NCBI RefSeq assembly: GCF_020682705.1
Contig: NZ_JAGTTN010000002.1
Span: 372,001-436,000 of the forward strand
Source: Microbacterium allomyrinae
GTDB taxonomy: Bacteria; Actinomycetota; Actinomycetes; Actinomycetales; Microbacteriaceae
DNA: 64,000 bases
Direction of reading: 5' to 3'
Within the stretch, counting starts at the first letter, position 1, and each line of letters begins with the position of its first letter. The notes under the pieces are model-generated. The model worked only from the letters and a program-made list of their open reading frames with translations, did not search any database and was not told where the DNA came from. Both the position numbers and the translations under genes were made by a program. This document shows positions 1-8,081 of the stretch, piece by piece.

Positions 1-952
1 CGTCGAAGCCGAGCTTGAACTTGAGCTCGATCGCCAGGGCGCAGACCGCACCGGTGACGACGCCGAGCAGCAGCGCGAAGCCGGGTGTCAGGTTCGCACA
101 GGCCGGGGTGATCGCGACGAGACCCGCGACAGCACCGGAAGCAGCGCCGACCGAGGTGGGCTTTCCGTCCTTGAGCTTCTCGACGATGATCCAGCCGATG
201 ACTGCGGCGGCGGTTGCGCCCAGCGTGTTGATCGTGATGAGGCCGACACCGCCCATGTCCTCCGAGAGCCACTCGGCGCCGCCGTTGAATCCGAACCAGC
301 CGAACCACAGGATCGCGGCGCCCAGGAGCGTGAGCGGCACGTTGTGCGGCTTGAGGATGCCCTTCTGGAAGCCGATGCGCTTTCCGAGGACGAGGGCGAG
401 TGCGAGGGCTGCCGCACCGGCGTTGATGTGGACCGCGGTGCCACCGGCGTAGTCGATGACGGCCACGCCGCTCTCCTCGCCGAAGATCGTCGTGCCGAGG
501 TTGTAGACCCAGCCGCCGCCCCAGACCCACGCCGCGACGGGGAAGTAGACGAGAGTGGCGAAGAGGCCCGCGAAGATGATCCAGGCGCCGAACTTCGCGC
601 GGTCCGCGATCGCTCCCGAGATCAGCGCGACCGTGATGATCGCGAACGTCGCGCCGTATGCGGTGCCGAGCAGGCCGGTGTTCGCGCCTTCGCCGGACGC
701 GAGGCTCGCGAGACCGAAGTCGCTGAACGGGTTGCCTGCGAAGCTCCAGGTGCTGTCGACGACGCTCATGTTGGCGCCGTAGAGAATCCAGAGCACGCTG
801 ACGAGGCCGAGAGCGCCGAAGCTCATCATCATCATGCTGACGACGCTCTTCGCCTTGACCAGGCCGCCGTAGAAGAACGCCACACCGGGCGTCATGAAGA
901 GGACTAGAGCGGTCGCAGTGACCGCCCAGGCGATGTTGCCGGGTGCGTCCAT
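1..952 (-). CDS. amt: Ammonium transporter Amt (3' end cut by window edge)
   Basis: Inner-membrane ammonium channel of the Amt/Rh family. About 317 residues are visible from the ATG at 952, and the C-terminus lies outside the window. Successive hydrophobic helices are present, and GGTAVHINAG matches the conserved segment carrying the first pore histidine of the family. Family members are usually above 400 residues, so roughly a quarter is missing. A GlnR-type box lies about 110 bp upstream, which fits nitrogen-controlled expression. The reading frame has no stop before the window edge. Identification is firm; specificity for ammonium over methylammonium is inferred from the family. Confidence 0.93.
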   Translation of the reverse strand, partial: MDAPGNIAWAVTATALVLFMTPGVAFFYGGLVKAKSVVSMMMMSFGALGLVSVLWILYGANMSVVDSTWSFAGNPFSDFGLASLASGEGANTGLLGTAYGATFAIITVALISGAIADRAKFGAWIIFAGLFATLVYFPVAAWVWGGGWVYNLGTTIFGEESGVAVIDYAGGTAVHINAGAAALALALVLGKRIGFQKGILKPHNVPLTLLGAAILWFGWFGFNGGAEWLSEDMGGVGLITINTLGATAAAVIGWIIVEKLKDGKPTSVGAASGAVAGLVAITPACANLTPGFALLLGVVTGAVCALAIELKFKLGFD

Positions 953-1061
953 GGGGTGTTTCCTCGCATCGGGTCGGTGACAGGGACACGAGCGTCACGG
1001 GTGTCCGCTGCGTGCTGTCGCAAGTTTTGCGAGTGCGGGTTTCACCCGTCGTCCGTATCGT

Positions 1062-1077
1062 GTTTCGCGATCGTTAC
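1062..1077 (-). promoter_or_regulatory. GlnR-type binding box upstream of amt
   Basis: On the minus strand the sequence reads GTAAC-N6-GAAAC, matching the actinobacterial GlnR consensus (gTnAc-n6-GaAAc) in both half-sites. It lies 110 bp upstream of the ammonium transporter start. A similar box precedes glnA at 39983. Function is inferred from consensus match and target gene. Confidence 0.6.
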
Positions 1078-1158
1078 GACGACCCCCCGTACGTAAACAT
1101 CACGTTTCGTCAGGGCGAGAGCGTGCCGCGAAATGCCCCGAACGGGCGGCGCCGCGGA

Positions 1159-2187
1159 TCAGGCGAGAGTAGAGGCCACGAGGCGCGAGATCGCCCGAAG
1201 GTACTTCTTGCGGTACCCGCCGGCGAGCATCTCGTCGGGAAAGACGAGGTCGAGAGAGGTTCCCATGGCGCGGATCGGCAGCTCGGCGTCGTACACCCGG
1301 TCGATGAACGCGACGAACCGGAGCGCCGCGGACTGGTCGGTGAAAGGCTCCACATCGCGCAGCCCCACCACCGAGAGACCGTCGATCAGCTTGATGTAGC
1401 GGGAGGGGTGCACGCGCGCGAGGTGGCTCACGAGGTCGCCGAACGCGTCGTCCGACACCAGGGCGCTGGTCGCGGCATCCGCGATCGCCGCCTCGTACTG
1501 GGCGCCCGAGAGGACGGCGGCATGCCCGTCGACCGCGCGGTGGCGGAAGTCGGTGCCGTCGATGCGGATCGTCTGGAAGCTGGCCGACATCGCGTGGATC
1601 TCCCGGAGGAAGTCCTGTGCGGCGAAGCGGCCCTCGCCGAGCGCGTTCGGCGGAGTGTTGGATGTCGCGGCCAGCCGCGTCCCGGACGTCACCAGCTCCG
1701 CGAGCAGTCTCGTCATGACCATGGTGTCGCCGGGATCGTCGAGCTCGAACTCGTCGATGCAGAGCAGATCCGCGCCGCGGAACAGCTCGACGGTGTTCTG
1801 ATAGCCCAGGGCTCCTACGAGCGCGGTGTATTCGATGAACGATCCGAAGTACTTCCGGCGCGCGGGAAGCGCGTGGTAGATCGATGCGAGCAGGTGGGTC
1901 TTGCCGACGCCGAAGCCGCCGTCGAGGTAGACACCGGGCTTGATCTCCGGTCGCTTCGCGCGCCGGAACAGGCCCCCCTTGGCTGCCGGTGCGGCACCTG
2001 CGAACGCCTGCAGCAGGTCCTTGGCCTCTTGCTGCGAGGGGAACGCCGGGTCCGCGCGGTATGTGGCGAAGGTCGCGTCGGCGAACTGCGGCGGCGGGAC
2101 GAGCGCGGCCACCATCTCGGCGCCGGCGAGCTGCGGGGTCAGCTCCGCGAGGTGGACGACGCCGGTGCGGGTGGCGGAGACGGTCAT
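1159..2187 (-). CDS. zapE: Cell division protein ZapE / AFG1-like ATPase
   Basis: P-loop ATPase of the AFG1/ZapE family, 342 residues, a normal length for the family. Walker A is GGFGVGKTH (residues 90-98) and Walker B is LLCIDEFEL (about 141-149). [10 protein letters not shown] and the downstream [14 protein letters not shown] segment are typical of the family. ZapE in E. coli acts at the division ring, and the mitochondrial homologue is linked to protein quality control. The actinobacterial role is not established. It lies alone between amt and a divergent rhodanese gene. Confidence 0.87.
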   Translation of the reverse strand: MTVSATRTGVVHLAELTPQLAGAEMVAALVPPPQFADATFATYRADPAFPSQQEAKDLLQAFAGAAPAAKGGLFRRAKRPEIKPGVYLDGGFGVGKTHLLASIYHALPARRKYFGSFIEYTALVGALGYQNTVELFRGADLLCIDEFELDDPGDTMVMTRLLAELVTSGTRLAATSNTPPNALGEGRFAAQDFLREIHAMSASFQTIRIDGTDFRHRAVDGHAAVLSGAQYEAAIADAATSALVSDDAFGDLVSHLARVHPSRYIKLIDGLSVVGLRDVEPFTDQSAALRFVAFIDRVYDAELPIRAMGTSLDLVFPDEMLAGGYRKKYLRAISRLVASTLA

Positions 2188-2371
2188 ACGGATCCTGTGT
2201 CGGAGTCTTGTGGACCTGCGACGTCGTCCATGCCCGGCGGGCTGTGACGGCGTCTTACAGCTGGGGTGTGCTCCCCCGCCCGGGAATCTAGGGTCGGAAG
2301 GGACGGTTCAACCCTATCCGTCACCCGCTGCGGCCCCGACCCGGGCTGCGCGCCCACACGAGGAGTCGTCC

Positions 2372-3280
2372 ATGTCCGTCGAGCCCGACAACACGTCTGC
2401 CAAGTTCGCCGAGTACGCCGAGCCCGGACGGCTCGTCACGACCGAATGGCTCCAGGCGCGGCTGGGCAAGCCGGGCCTCGTCGTCGTGGAGTCCGACGAG
2501 GACGTCCTGCTCTACGAGACCGGGCACATCCCGGGCGCGGTGAAGGTGGACTGGCACACCGAGTTGAACGACCCGGTCGTGCGGGACTACGTCGACGGCG
2601 CGGGCTTCGCGGCGCTGCTCGGGCGCAAGGGCATCTCGCGCGACGACACCGTCGTGATCTACGGAGACAAGAACAACTGGTGGGCCGCGTACGCATTGTG
2701 GGTGTTCTCGCTCTTCGGCCACGAAGACGTCCGCCTGCTAGACGGAGGTCGCGACAAGTGGATCGCCGAAGGACGACCGATCACGACGGACGCCGCCGCT
2801 TCGGCCCCGACCGAGTACCCGGTCGTCGAACGCGACGACACGTCGCTCCGTGCCTATAAGGACGACGTGCTCGCTCACCTCGGCCGAGGCCCGCTGATCG
2901 ACGTGCGATCGCCTGAGGAGTACGACGGCTCGCGGACGACCGCGCCGGCATATCCGGAGGAGGGTGCGCTGCGCGCCGGCCACATCCCCACCGCCCGCAG
3001 CGTCCCGTGGGCGCGTGCCGTGGCATCCGACGGCGGATTCAAGCCGCGCGCCGAGCTCGACGCGCTCTACCGCGACGAGGTCGGACTCCAGGACGGTGAT
3101 GCGATCGTGGCCTACTGCCGCATCGGCGAGCGGTCGAGTCACACCTGGTTCGTGCTCAGGCACCTGCTCGGATTCGACGATGTGCGCAACTACGACGGAT
3201 CGTGGACCGAGTGGGGCAGCGCCGTCCGCGTGCCGATCGTCTCCGGAGCGGAGCCGGGCAGCGCCCCGGAGCGCAGCTGA
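2372..3280 (+). CDS. Thiosulfate sulfurtransferase (two-domain rhodanese)
   Basis: Transfers sulfane sulfur from thiosulfate or a related donor to a thiophilic acceptor. The protein has 302 residues with two rhodanese domains: an inactive N-terminal one (about 20-140) and a catalytic C-terminal one (about 165-290). The loop [12 protein letters not shown] carries the active-site cysteine (Cys249) and matches the mycobacterial CysA/SseA type. The ATG at 2372 follows AGGAG with 6-bp spacing; an in-frame extension further upstream lacks such a site. The sufE gene follows within 60 bp on the same strand, suggesting a sulfur-trafficking pair. Confidence 0.9.
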   Translation: MSVEPDNTSAKFAEYAEPGRLVTTEWLQARLGKPGLVVVESDEDVLLYETGHIPGAVKVDWHTELNDPVVRDYVDGAGFAALLGRKGISRDDTVVIYGDKNNWWAAYALWVFSLFGHEDVRLLDGGRDKWIAEGRPITTDAAASAPTEYPVVERDDTSLRAYKDDVLAHLGRGPLIDVRSPEEYDGSRTTAPAYPEEGALRAGHIPTARSVPWARAVASDGGFKPRAELDALYRDEVGLQDGDAIVAYCRIGERSSHTWFVLRHLLGFDDVRNYDGSWTEWGSAVRVPIVSGAEPGSAPERS

Positions 3281-3331
3281 TCGTGCGCCCGATGTGGACC
3301 TGAGGCAGGCCGTGCGAACCGACGTCGTGGG

Positions 3332-3784
3332 ATGATGGCGGAGATGACCGACGCGCCTCTTCCCGATAGTCTCGCCGCGATCCGTGACGAGTTCCTCGAG
3401 CTCGCCGAGCCCGACCGGCTGCAGCTGCTGCTGGAGTACTCCTACGAGCTCCCTGCGGTGCCGGCGGAGTACGAGGGGCGCCCTGAGCTGACGGAACGGG
3501 TGCTGGAGTGCCAGTCCCCCGTCTTCATCGTGCTCGACGTCGACGAGAGCGGGTCCGTGTCGATGCACGCCACCGCGCCGCCCGAAGCGCCGACGACGCG
3601 GGGCTTCGCGAGCATTCTGGTGCAGGGACTGACCGGCCTGAGCGTCGCCGAGGTGCTGGCCGTGCCCGCGGACTACCCGCAGAGCATCGGGCTCACTCGT
3701 GCCGTCTCGCCGCTGCGGATCTCCGGAATGACCGGCATGCTCATGCGCGCCAAGCGTCAGGTCGCCGCGAAGGCCGCGATCTGA
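3332..3784 (+). CDS. sufE: SufE family sulfur acceptor protein
   Basis: SufE-like protein of 150 residues that accepts persulfide sulfur from a cysteine desulfurase for Fe-S assembly. The conserved acceptor cysteine lies in VLECQSPVFIV (Cys60), and the C-terminal half keeps the family pattern around RGFASILVQGLTGLS. The gene follows the rhodanese closely, so a shared role in sulfur transfer is plausible. Three ATG codons occur at 3332, 3335 and 3344; the last has a GGCGGAG just upstream, so the true protein may be four residues shorter. Confidence 0.88.
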   Translation: MMAEMTDAPLPDSLAAIRDEFLELAEPDRLQLLLEYSYELPAVPAEYEGRPELTERVLECQSPVFIVLDVDESGSVSMHATAPPEAPTTRGFASILVQGLTGLSVAEVLAVPADYPQSIGLTRAVSPLRISGMTGMLMRAKRQVAAKAAI

Positions 3785-3785
3785 C

Positions 3786-4988
3786 TCACGACGGGGCGAG
3801 TCCGCGCTCGGTGACCCACGCGCGAATCGTGTCGCTCCACCGTTCCTGGTCGTAGTTCCACAGCTTGGTGTGTCGCGCGACCTCGAACACCTGCAGCTCG
3901 ACGAGGTCGGGCCGGGCCGTGACGAGATCGTGCGAGGAGTCCGATGGCACGAAGCCGTCGTCATCGCTGTGAAGGATGAGGATCGGATGCCGCAGCTCGG
4001 CCGCTCGTGCCACCATGTCGAGCCGGTCGAACGGGATTGCGCCGCCGGAGCGTGTGAGCGGCGACGCCCACTCCGTCTGGAGTGCCTCTATCGCGAGACC
4101 GCTGACAGCGGTGGGCACCTTGAGGCTGCGCGCCTGGAACTCGAGGACCACGCGCCAATCGACGACGGGTGACTCGAGGATGAGTCCCTCGATGATGTCG
4201 CCGTGTGCAGAGTTCAGTGACAGTTGCAGCGCGATCGCGCCGCCCATCGACCAGCCCATCAGTATCACGCGCCGCGCGCCGCGGCGCCGTGCAAACCCGA
4301 CCGCCGCATCGACGTCGCGCCATTCGGTCGCGCCGAGCGTGTAAGTGCCGCTGCGGCTGCGGGGGGCTTCGCCATCGTTGCGGTACGACACGATGAGCGA
4401 GGTGACACCGAGGCCGTGGAACACGGGGACGGCACGCAGGCACTCCGCGCGCGTGGTGCCGCGGCCGTGGATCTGGATCACCCAGGTCTCGCCGTCTCCG
4501 GCGGGGAACAGCCACGCGGGGCATGGTCCGATCGTGGAGCCGATCAGTTCGGGGGTGAAATCGAGATGCAATTGCTCGGGGCGGTCGTAGTACCACCCGC
4601 TGAAGGCGGCGTCGGGTGCGAGGCTCGCGTCGGAGCCGATGTGCGTGAGCAGCTTGCGCTTGACGCTCGTCTCGTCTTCGGAGAGCACGGAACCGAGCTT
4701 CACGTACGAGGACGAACCGGTCGTGAACAGCCCATATCTGCCGGGCAGCTCGGTATCGGGTGTACGCGAGAGGGTGATCGTCTGCGCACCGGTGTCGAGG
4801 GCGAGGATGCGCGTGTCGGGCAGTCGCGCCGCGGGGGTCACGACGCGGCGCGCCATGCGGACGGAGCCGGCTGCGAGCAGGGCGAGCACGCCGGCGAGAG
4901 CCAGGCTCAACACCGTGAGCGCGGCCTTCACACCGGCGAGGAGAGCGGGTGATGCGCCGCGCAACGCGGCGCGCCTGGAGGAGACCAT
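3786..4988 (-). CDS. Membrane-anchored alpha/beta hydrolase
   Basis: A 400-residue alpha/beta-hydrolase with one N-terminal membrane segment (about residues 18-42), so probably anchored to the cytoplasmic membrane with the domain outside. The nucleophile elbow is GWSMGG (Ser247). An acid in HSDDDGFVP and a histidine in VARHTKLWN complete a likely catalytic triad. IQIHGRG upstream supplies the oxyanion-hole strand. The substrate is unknown. It converges with sufE, the stop codons being only a few bases apart. Confidence 0.8.
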   Translation of the reverse strand: MVSSRRAALRGASPALLAGVKAALTVLSLALAGVLALLAAGSVRMARRVVTPAARLPDTRILALDTGAQTITLSRTPDTELPGRYGLFTTGSSSYVKLGSVLSEDETSVKRKLLTHIGSDASLAPDAAFSGWYYDRPEQLHLDFTPELIGSTIGPCPAWLFPAGDGETWVIQIHGRGTTRAECLRAVPVFHGLGVTSLIVSYRNDGEAPRSRSGTYTLGATEWRDVDAAVGFARRRGARRVILMGWSMGGAIALQLSLNSAHGDIIEGLILESPVVDWRVVLEFQARSLKVPTAVSGLAIEALQTEWASPLTRSGGAIPFDRLDMVARAAELRHPILILHSDDDGFVPSDSSHDLVTARPDLVELQVFEVARHTKLWNYDQERWSDTIRAWVTERGLAPS

Positions 4989-5001
4989 CGAGGCCTCACT
5001 C

Positions 5002-5007
5002 TAGTCT
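5002..5007 (+). promoter_or_regulatory. -10 hexamer TAGTCT, likely leaderless start
   Basis: TAGTCT ends 6 bp before the GTG at 5014, so transcription would begin at or next to the start codon. No Shine-Dalgarno sequence is present, and no clear -35 was seen. Confidence 0.45.
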
Positions 5008-5013
5008 GTCGGC

Positions 5014-5604
5014 GTGGCTGAGCAGCGTCCTCCGGCGGCACCTTCTTCGTTCGAGGAAGCGGCCGAGGCTCTGCGCGCGATGGAGTTCCGTGATGATCTC
5101 TTGGTGCGCGAGATCGCTGCACCGAACGGTCTTGCGCCGCACACCATCGCCGTTGCCGGCGATGTGCGCTCGGATGCGGACGGGGTGGAGTCTCCCTACG
5201 GCACCGGCAGGCTCGTGCTCATGCACGACCCCGACGAGCCCGCACCGTGGAACGGGCCCTGGCGGATCGTATGCTTCGCACAGGCGCCGCTCGAGCCGGA
5301 GATCGGGACGGATCCGTTGCTCGCCGACGTCGCGTGGGCATGGCTGACCGATGCGCTGAAATCGCGGCGTGCCGGATTCCACTCGGCGTCCGGAACGGCA
5401 ACCAAGACACTGTCCAAAGGCTTCGGCTCGCTGGCTACGGAAGGCGATGGCGCACAGATCGAACTGCGTGCCTCCTGGTCACCGGAAGGCGCGATCGGCC
5501 CGCACGTGGAAGCATGGGCGGAGTTGGTGTGCATGCTGGCGGGACTCCCGCCGGGTTCGGAAGGGATTGCGATGCTGGGTTCGCGTAGGTCGACGCGTGG
5601 CTGA
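5014..5604 (+). CDS. DUF3000 family protein
   Basis: A 196-residue actinobacterial protein of the DUF3000 family, function unknown. It contains the conserved stretch GRLVLMHDPDEPAPWNGPWR and a WAWLTDAL segment, with no membrane helices or signal peptide. The GTG at 5014 is 6 bp from a -10-like TAGTCT, consistent with a leaderless mRNA. Its 3' end overlaps the RNase D-like gene by 8 bp, indicating co-transcription; this pairing is common in actinobacteria. Confidence 0.8.
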   Translation: MAEQRPPAAPSSFEEAAEALRAMEFRDDLLVREIAAPNGLAPHTIAVAGDVRSDADGVESPYGTGRLVLMHDPDEPAPWNGPWRIVCFAQAPLEPEIGTDPLLADVAWAWLTDALKSRRAGFHSASGTATKTLSKGFGSLATEGDGAQIELRASWSPEGAIGPHVEAWAELVCMLAGLPPGSEGIAMLGSRRSTRG

Positions 5605-6796
5605 TTATGTCGTCATCGATGAGGTCGACGGTGTGTTGGAGGCGGCGCTGCTGCTCGCCGAGGGCACCGGTCCTGTCGCGGTAGACGTCGAAAGGGCGTC
5701 GGGTTTTCGGTACTCGCAGCGCGCCTATCTCGTCCAGGTCTTCCGCCGTGGCGCAGGTGTGTTCCTGTTCGACCCGCCACCGATCGGAGACTTCACCGCT
5801 CTGCAGGAGGTCATCGGCGGCGAGGAATGGGTGCTGCACGCCGCGAGCCAGGATCTGCCGTCGCTGCGCGAGATCGGTCTCGAACCCGAGAGGATGTTCG
5901 ACACCGAGTTGGCCGCCCGGCTGCTCGGGCACGAGCGCGTCGGGCTCGGCGCCGTCGTCGAGGACACTCTCGGGATCACGCTCGCCAAGGCCCACTCGGC
6001 GTCGGACTGGTCCACTCGGCCGCTCCCGCAGGCGTGGCTCGAGTACGCCGCGCTCGATGTCGAATACCTCATCGACGTGTACGACAAGCTGGTCGCCGAG
6101 CTCGCCGATCAGGGCAAGACGGAATTCGCTGCCGAGGAGTTCCGGGCGGTGCTCGAGCGCGAGCCCAAGCCGCCGCGTGACGAGCCATGGCGGCGGCTGA
6201 GCGGCCTGCACACGGTGCGCGGCCGCAAGGCCCTCGCGGTGGCGCGTGAGCTCTGGACGGCCCGCGAGGACTACGCCCGTGAGCAGGATGTCTCGCCGGG
6301 GCGCCTCGTCCCCGACCGCGCGCTCGTCGCCGCTGTGCTCGCCGACCCGACCTCGAAGAGCGGCCTCGCCGCCGTCAAAGAATTCACGGGCAGGGCCAGC
6401 CGTTCGCAGCTGGACCGCTGGTGGGCCGCGATCGAGGCGGGCCGCGCAGAGACTCAGCTGCCGCTCGAGCGGGCGACCGGCGGTGACACGCTGCCGCCGC
6501 CGCGTGCCTGGGTGGACCGCAACCCCGAGGCCGATGCACGGCTGAAGGCCGCTCGGCCGGTCGTCGAACAGCGTGCCGAAGAGCTCGGGATGCCGACGGA
6601 GAACCTCTTGACCCCCGAACTCCTGCGTCGCCTCGCCTGGTCGCCGCCCGAGCCGGTGACGGCGGTGTCCGTCGGTGAGACACTCGAATCCCTCGGCGCT
6701 CGTTCGTGGCAGATTGCGCAGACTGCACAGCTGATTGCGGATGCCTTTGTGGGATCCGTGCAAGAGGCGACAATCGTGTCCGAATCCGCTTCGTAG
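5597..6796 (+). CDS. Ribonuclease D-like 3'-5' exonuclease with HRDC domain
   Basis: A 399-residue DEDDy exonuclease. The acidic residues are seen in AVDVERASG, in ASQDLPSLREIG, and in the final YAALDVEYLIDVYD, which contains the DEDDy tyrosine and aspartate. An HRDC domain follows at about residues 210-290 (LSGLHTVRGRKALAVARELW). RNase D enzymes trim the 3' ends of stable RNAs. The GTG start at 5597 lies inside the end of the DUF3000 gene (8-bp overlap), pointing to translational coupling; there is no good start further upstream in frame. Confidence 0.88.
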   Translation: MADYVVIDEVDGVLEAALLLAEGTGPVAVDVERASGFRYSQRAYLVQVFRRGAGVFLFDPPPIGDFTALQEVIGGEEWVLHAASQDLPSLREIGLEPERMFDTELAARLLGHERVGLGAVVEDTLGITLAKAHSASDWSTRPLPQAWLEYAALDVEYLIDVYDKLVAELADQGKTEFAAEEFRAVLEREPKPPRDEPWRRLSGLHTVRGRKALAVARELWTAREDYAREQDVSPGRLVPDRALVAAVLADPTSKSGLAAVKEFTGRASRSQLDRWWAAIEAGRAETQLPLERATGGDTLPPPRAWVDRNPEADARLKAARPVVEQRAEELGMPTENLLTPELLRRLAWSPPEPVTAVSVGETLESLGARSWQIAQTAQLIADAFVGSVQEATIVSESAS

Positions 6797-6868
6797 GATT
6801 CCCCCACCCGATTCCTGGCGCTCGACGGGCGCTCCTAGGCTGGCTGCATCCCTATTATTGGAGGCAGA

Positions 6869-8071
6869 GTGGCCGAGATTTCGGACGTCTTCTTCGTGGA
6901 CGGCATGCGTACCCCTTTCGGGCGAGCCGGCGAAAAAGGCATGTACTGGAACACCCGTGCGGATGATCTCGCCGTGAAGGCGACGATCGGGCTCATGGAG
7001 CGCAACCCGGATGTTCCGGCGGACCGCGTCGACGATGTTGCGATTGCGGCGACCTCGCAGACGGGCGATCAGGGCCTCACCCTGGGCCGCAGCGTCGCGA
7101 TCCTCGCCGGGCTTCCCCAGACTGTGCCTGGATTCGCGATCGACCGCATGTGCGCGGGCGCGATGACGAGCGTCACCGCGATGGCCGGATCGATCGGCGT
7201 CGGCATGTACGACGTGGCCCTCGCGGGCGGCGTCGAGCACATGGGGCACCACCCCATCGGCGCGAACACCGACCCCAACCCCCGCTTCGTCGCGGAGAAG
7301 ATGGTCGATCCGGGCGCGCTGAACATGGGCGTCACCGCGGAGCGCATCTTCGATCGCTTCCCGCACCTGACGAAGGAGCGCTCGGACCGGTTCGGCATGC
7401 TGAGCCAGCACAAGGCGCAGGCCGCATACGACGCCGGCAAGTTCCAGCCCGATCTGGTCTCGGTGGCCGTCAAGGACGCTGAGGGCTCGTGGGGTCTCGC
7501 AACGGTCGATGAGGGCCGTCGTCCGCAGACCACGATGGAGGATCTCGCGGCGCTGAAGACCCCGTTCCGGCCGCACGGCCGGGTGACGGCGGGCACCTCG
7601 TCGCCCCTCACCGATGGTGCGACGATGTCGCTGCTTGCCGGCGGCGGCGCGGTGAAAGAGCTGCGTCTGCGCCCGAAGATGCGCCTCGTGTCCTTCGCGT
7701 TCGCGGGGGTTCAGCCCGAGATCATGGGCATCGGTCCGATCCCGTCGACCGAGAAGGCGCTGCGCAAGGCAGGGCTCACGATCGAGGACATCGGCCTGTT
7801 CGAGCTCAATGAGGCCTTCGCGATCCAGGTGATCTCCCTCCTCGATCATTTCGGCATCGCCGACGACGATGCTCGCGTGAACCAGTGGGGCGGCGCGATC
7901 GCGCTCGGCCACCCGCTCGCCGCGTCCGGCGTGCGCCTCATGATTCAGCTGGCGGCGCAGTTCGCGGAGCGACCCGACGTGCGCTACGGCCTCACCGCGA
8001 TGTGCGTGGGGCTCGGCCAGGGCGGCTCCGTCGTCTGGGAGAACCCCCACTACGACGGCAAGAAGAAGTAG
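6869..8071 (+). CDS. fadA: Acetyl-CoA C-acyltransferase (thiolase)
   Basis: Performs the last step of fatty acid beta-oxidation, cleaving 3-ketoacyl-CoA. The protein has 400 residues. The acylated cysteine is in IDRMCAGAM (Cys95), the histidine in GGAIALGHPLAASG, and the second cysteine in AMCVGLGQGG. The GTG start follows GGAGGCAGA at normal spacing. The multifunctional fadB gene begins 10 bp after the stop, so the two form the alpha and beta subunits of a trifunctional complex. Confidence 0.94.
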   Translation: MAEISDVFFVDGMRTPFGRAGEKGMYWNTRADDLAVKATIGLMERNPDVPADRVDDVAIAATSQTGDQGLTLGRSVAILAGLPQTVPGFAIDRMCAGAMTSVTAMAGSIGVGMYDVALAGGVEHMGHHPIGANTDPNPRFVAEKMVDPGALNMGVTAERIFDRFPHLTKERSDRFGMLSQHKAQAAYDAGKFQPDLVSVAVKDAEGSWGLATVDEGRRPQTTMEDLAALKTPFRPHGRVTAGTSSPLTDGATMSLLAGGGAVKELRLRPKMRLVSFAFAGVQPEIMGIGPIPSTEKALRKAGLTIEDIGLFELNEAFAIQVISLLDHFGIADDDARVNQWGGAIALGHPLAASGVRLMIQLAAQFAERPDVRYGLTAMCVGLGQGGSVVWENPHYDGKKK

Positions 8072-8081
8072 GGCCCGAGGA

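Noticed and set aside
5435..8050. A very long open frame on the minus strand opposite the DUF3000, RNase D and thiolase genes
   Set aside because: High-GC antisense frame; composition is dominated by Arg, His, Glu and Gly with no domain, and the plus strand is fully occupied by well-supported genes.
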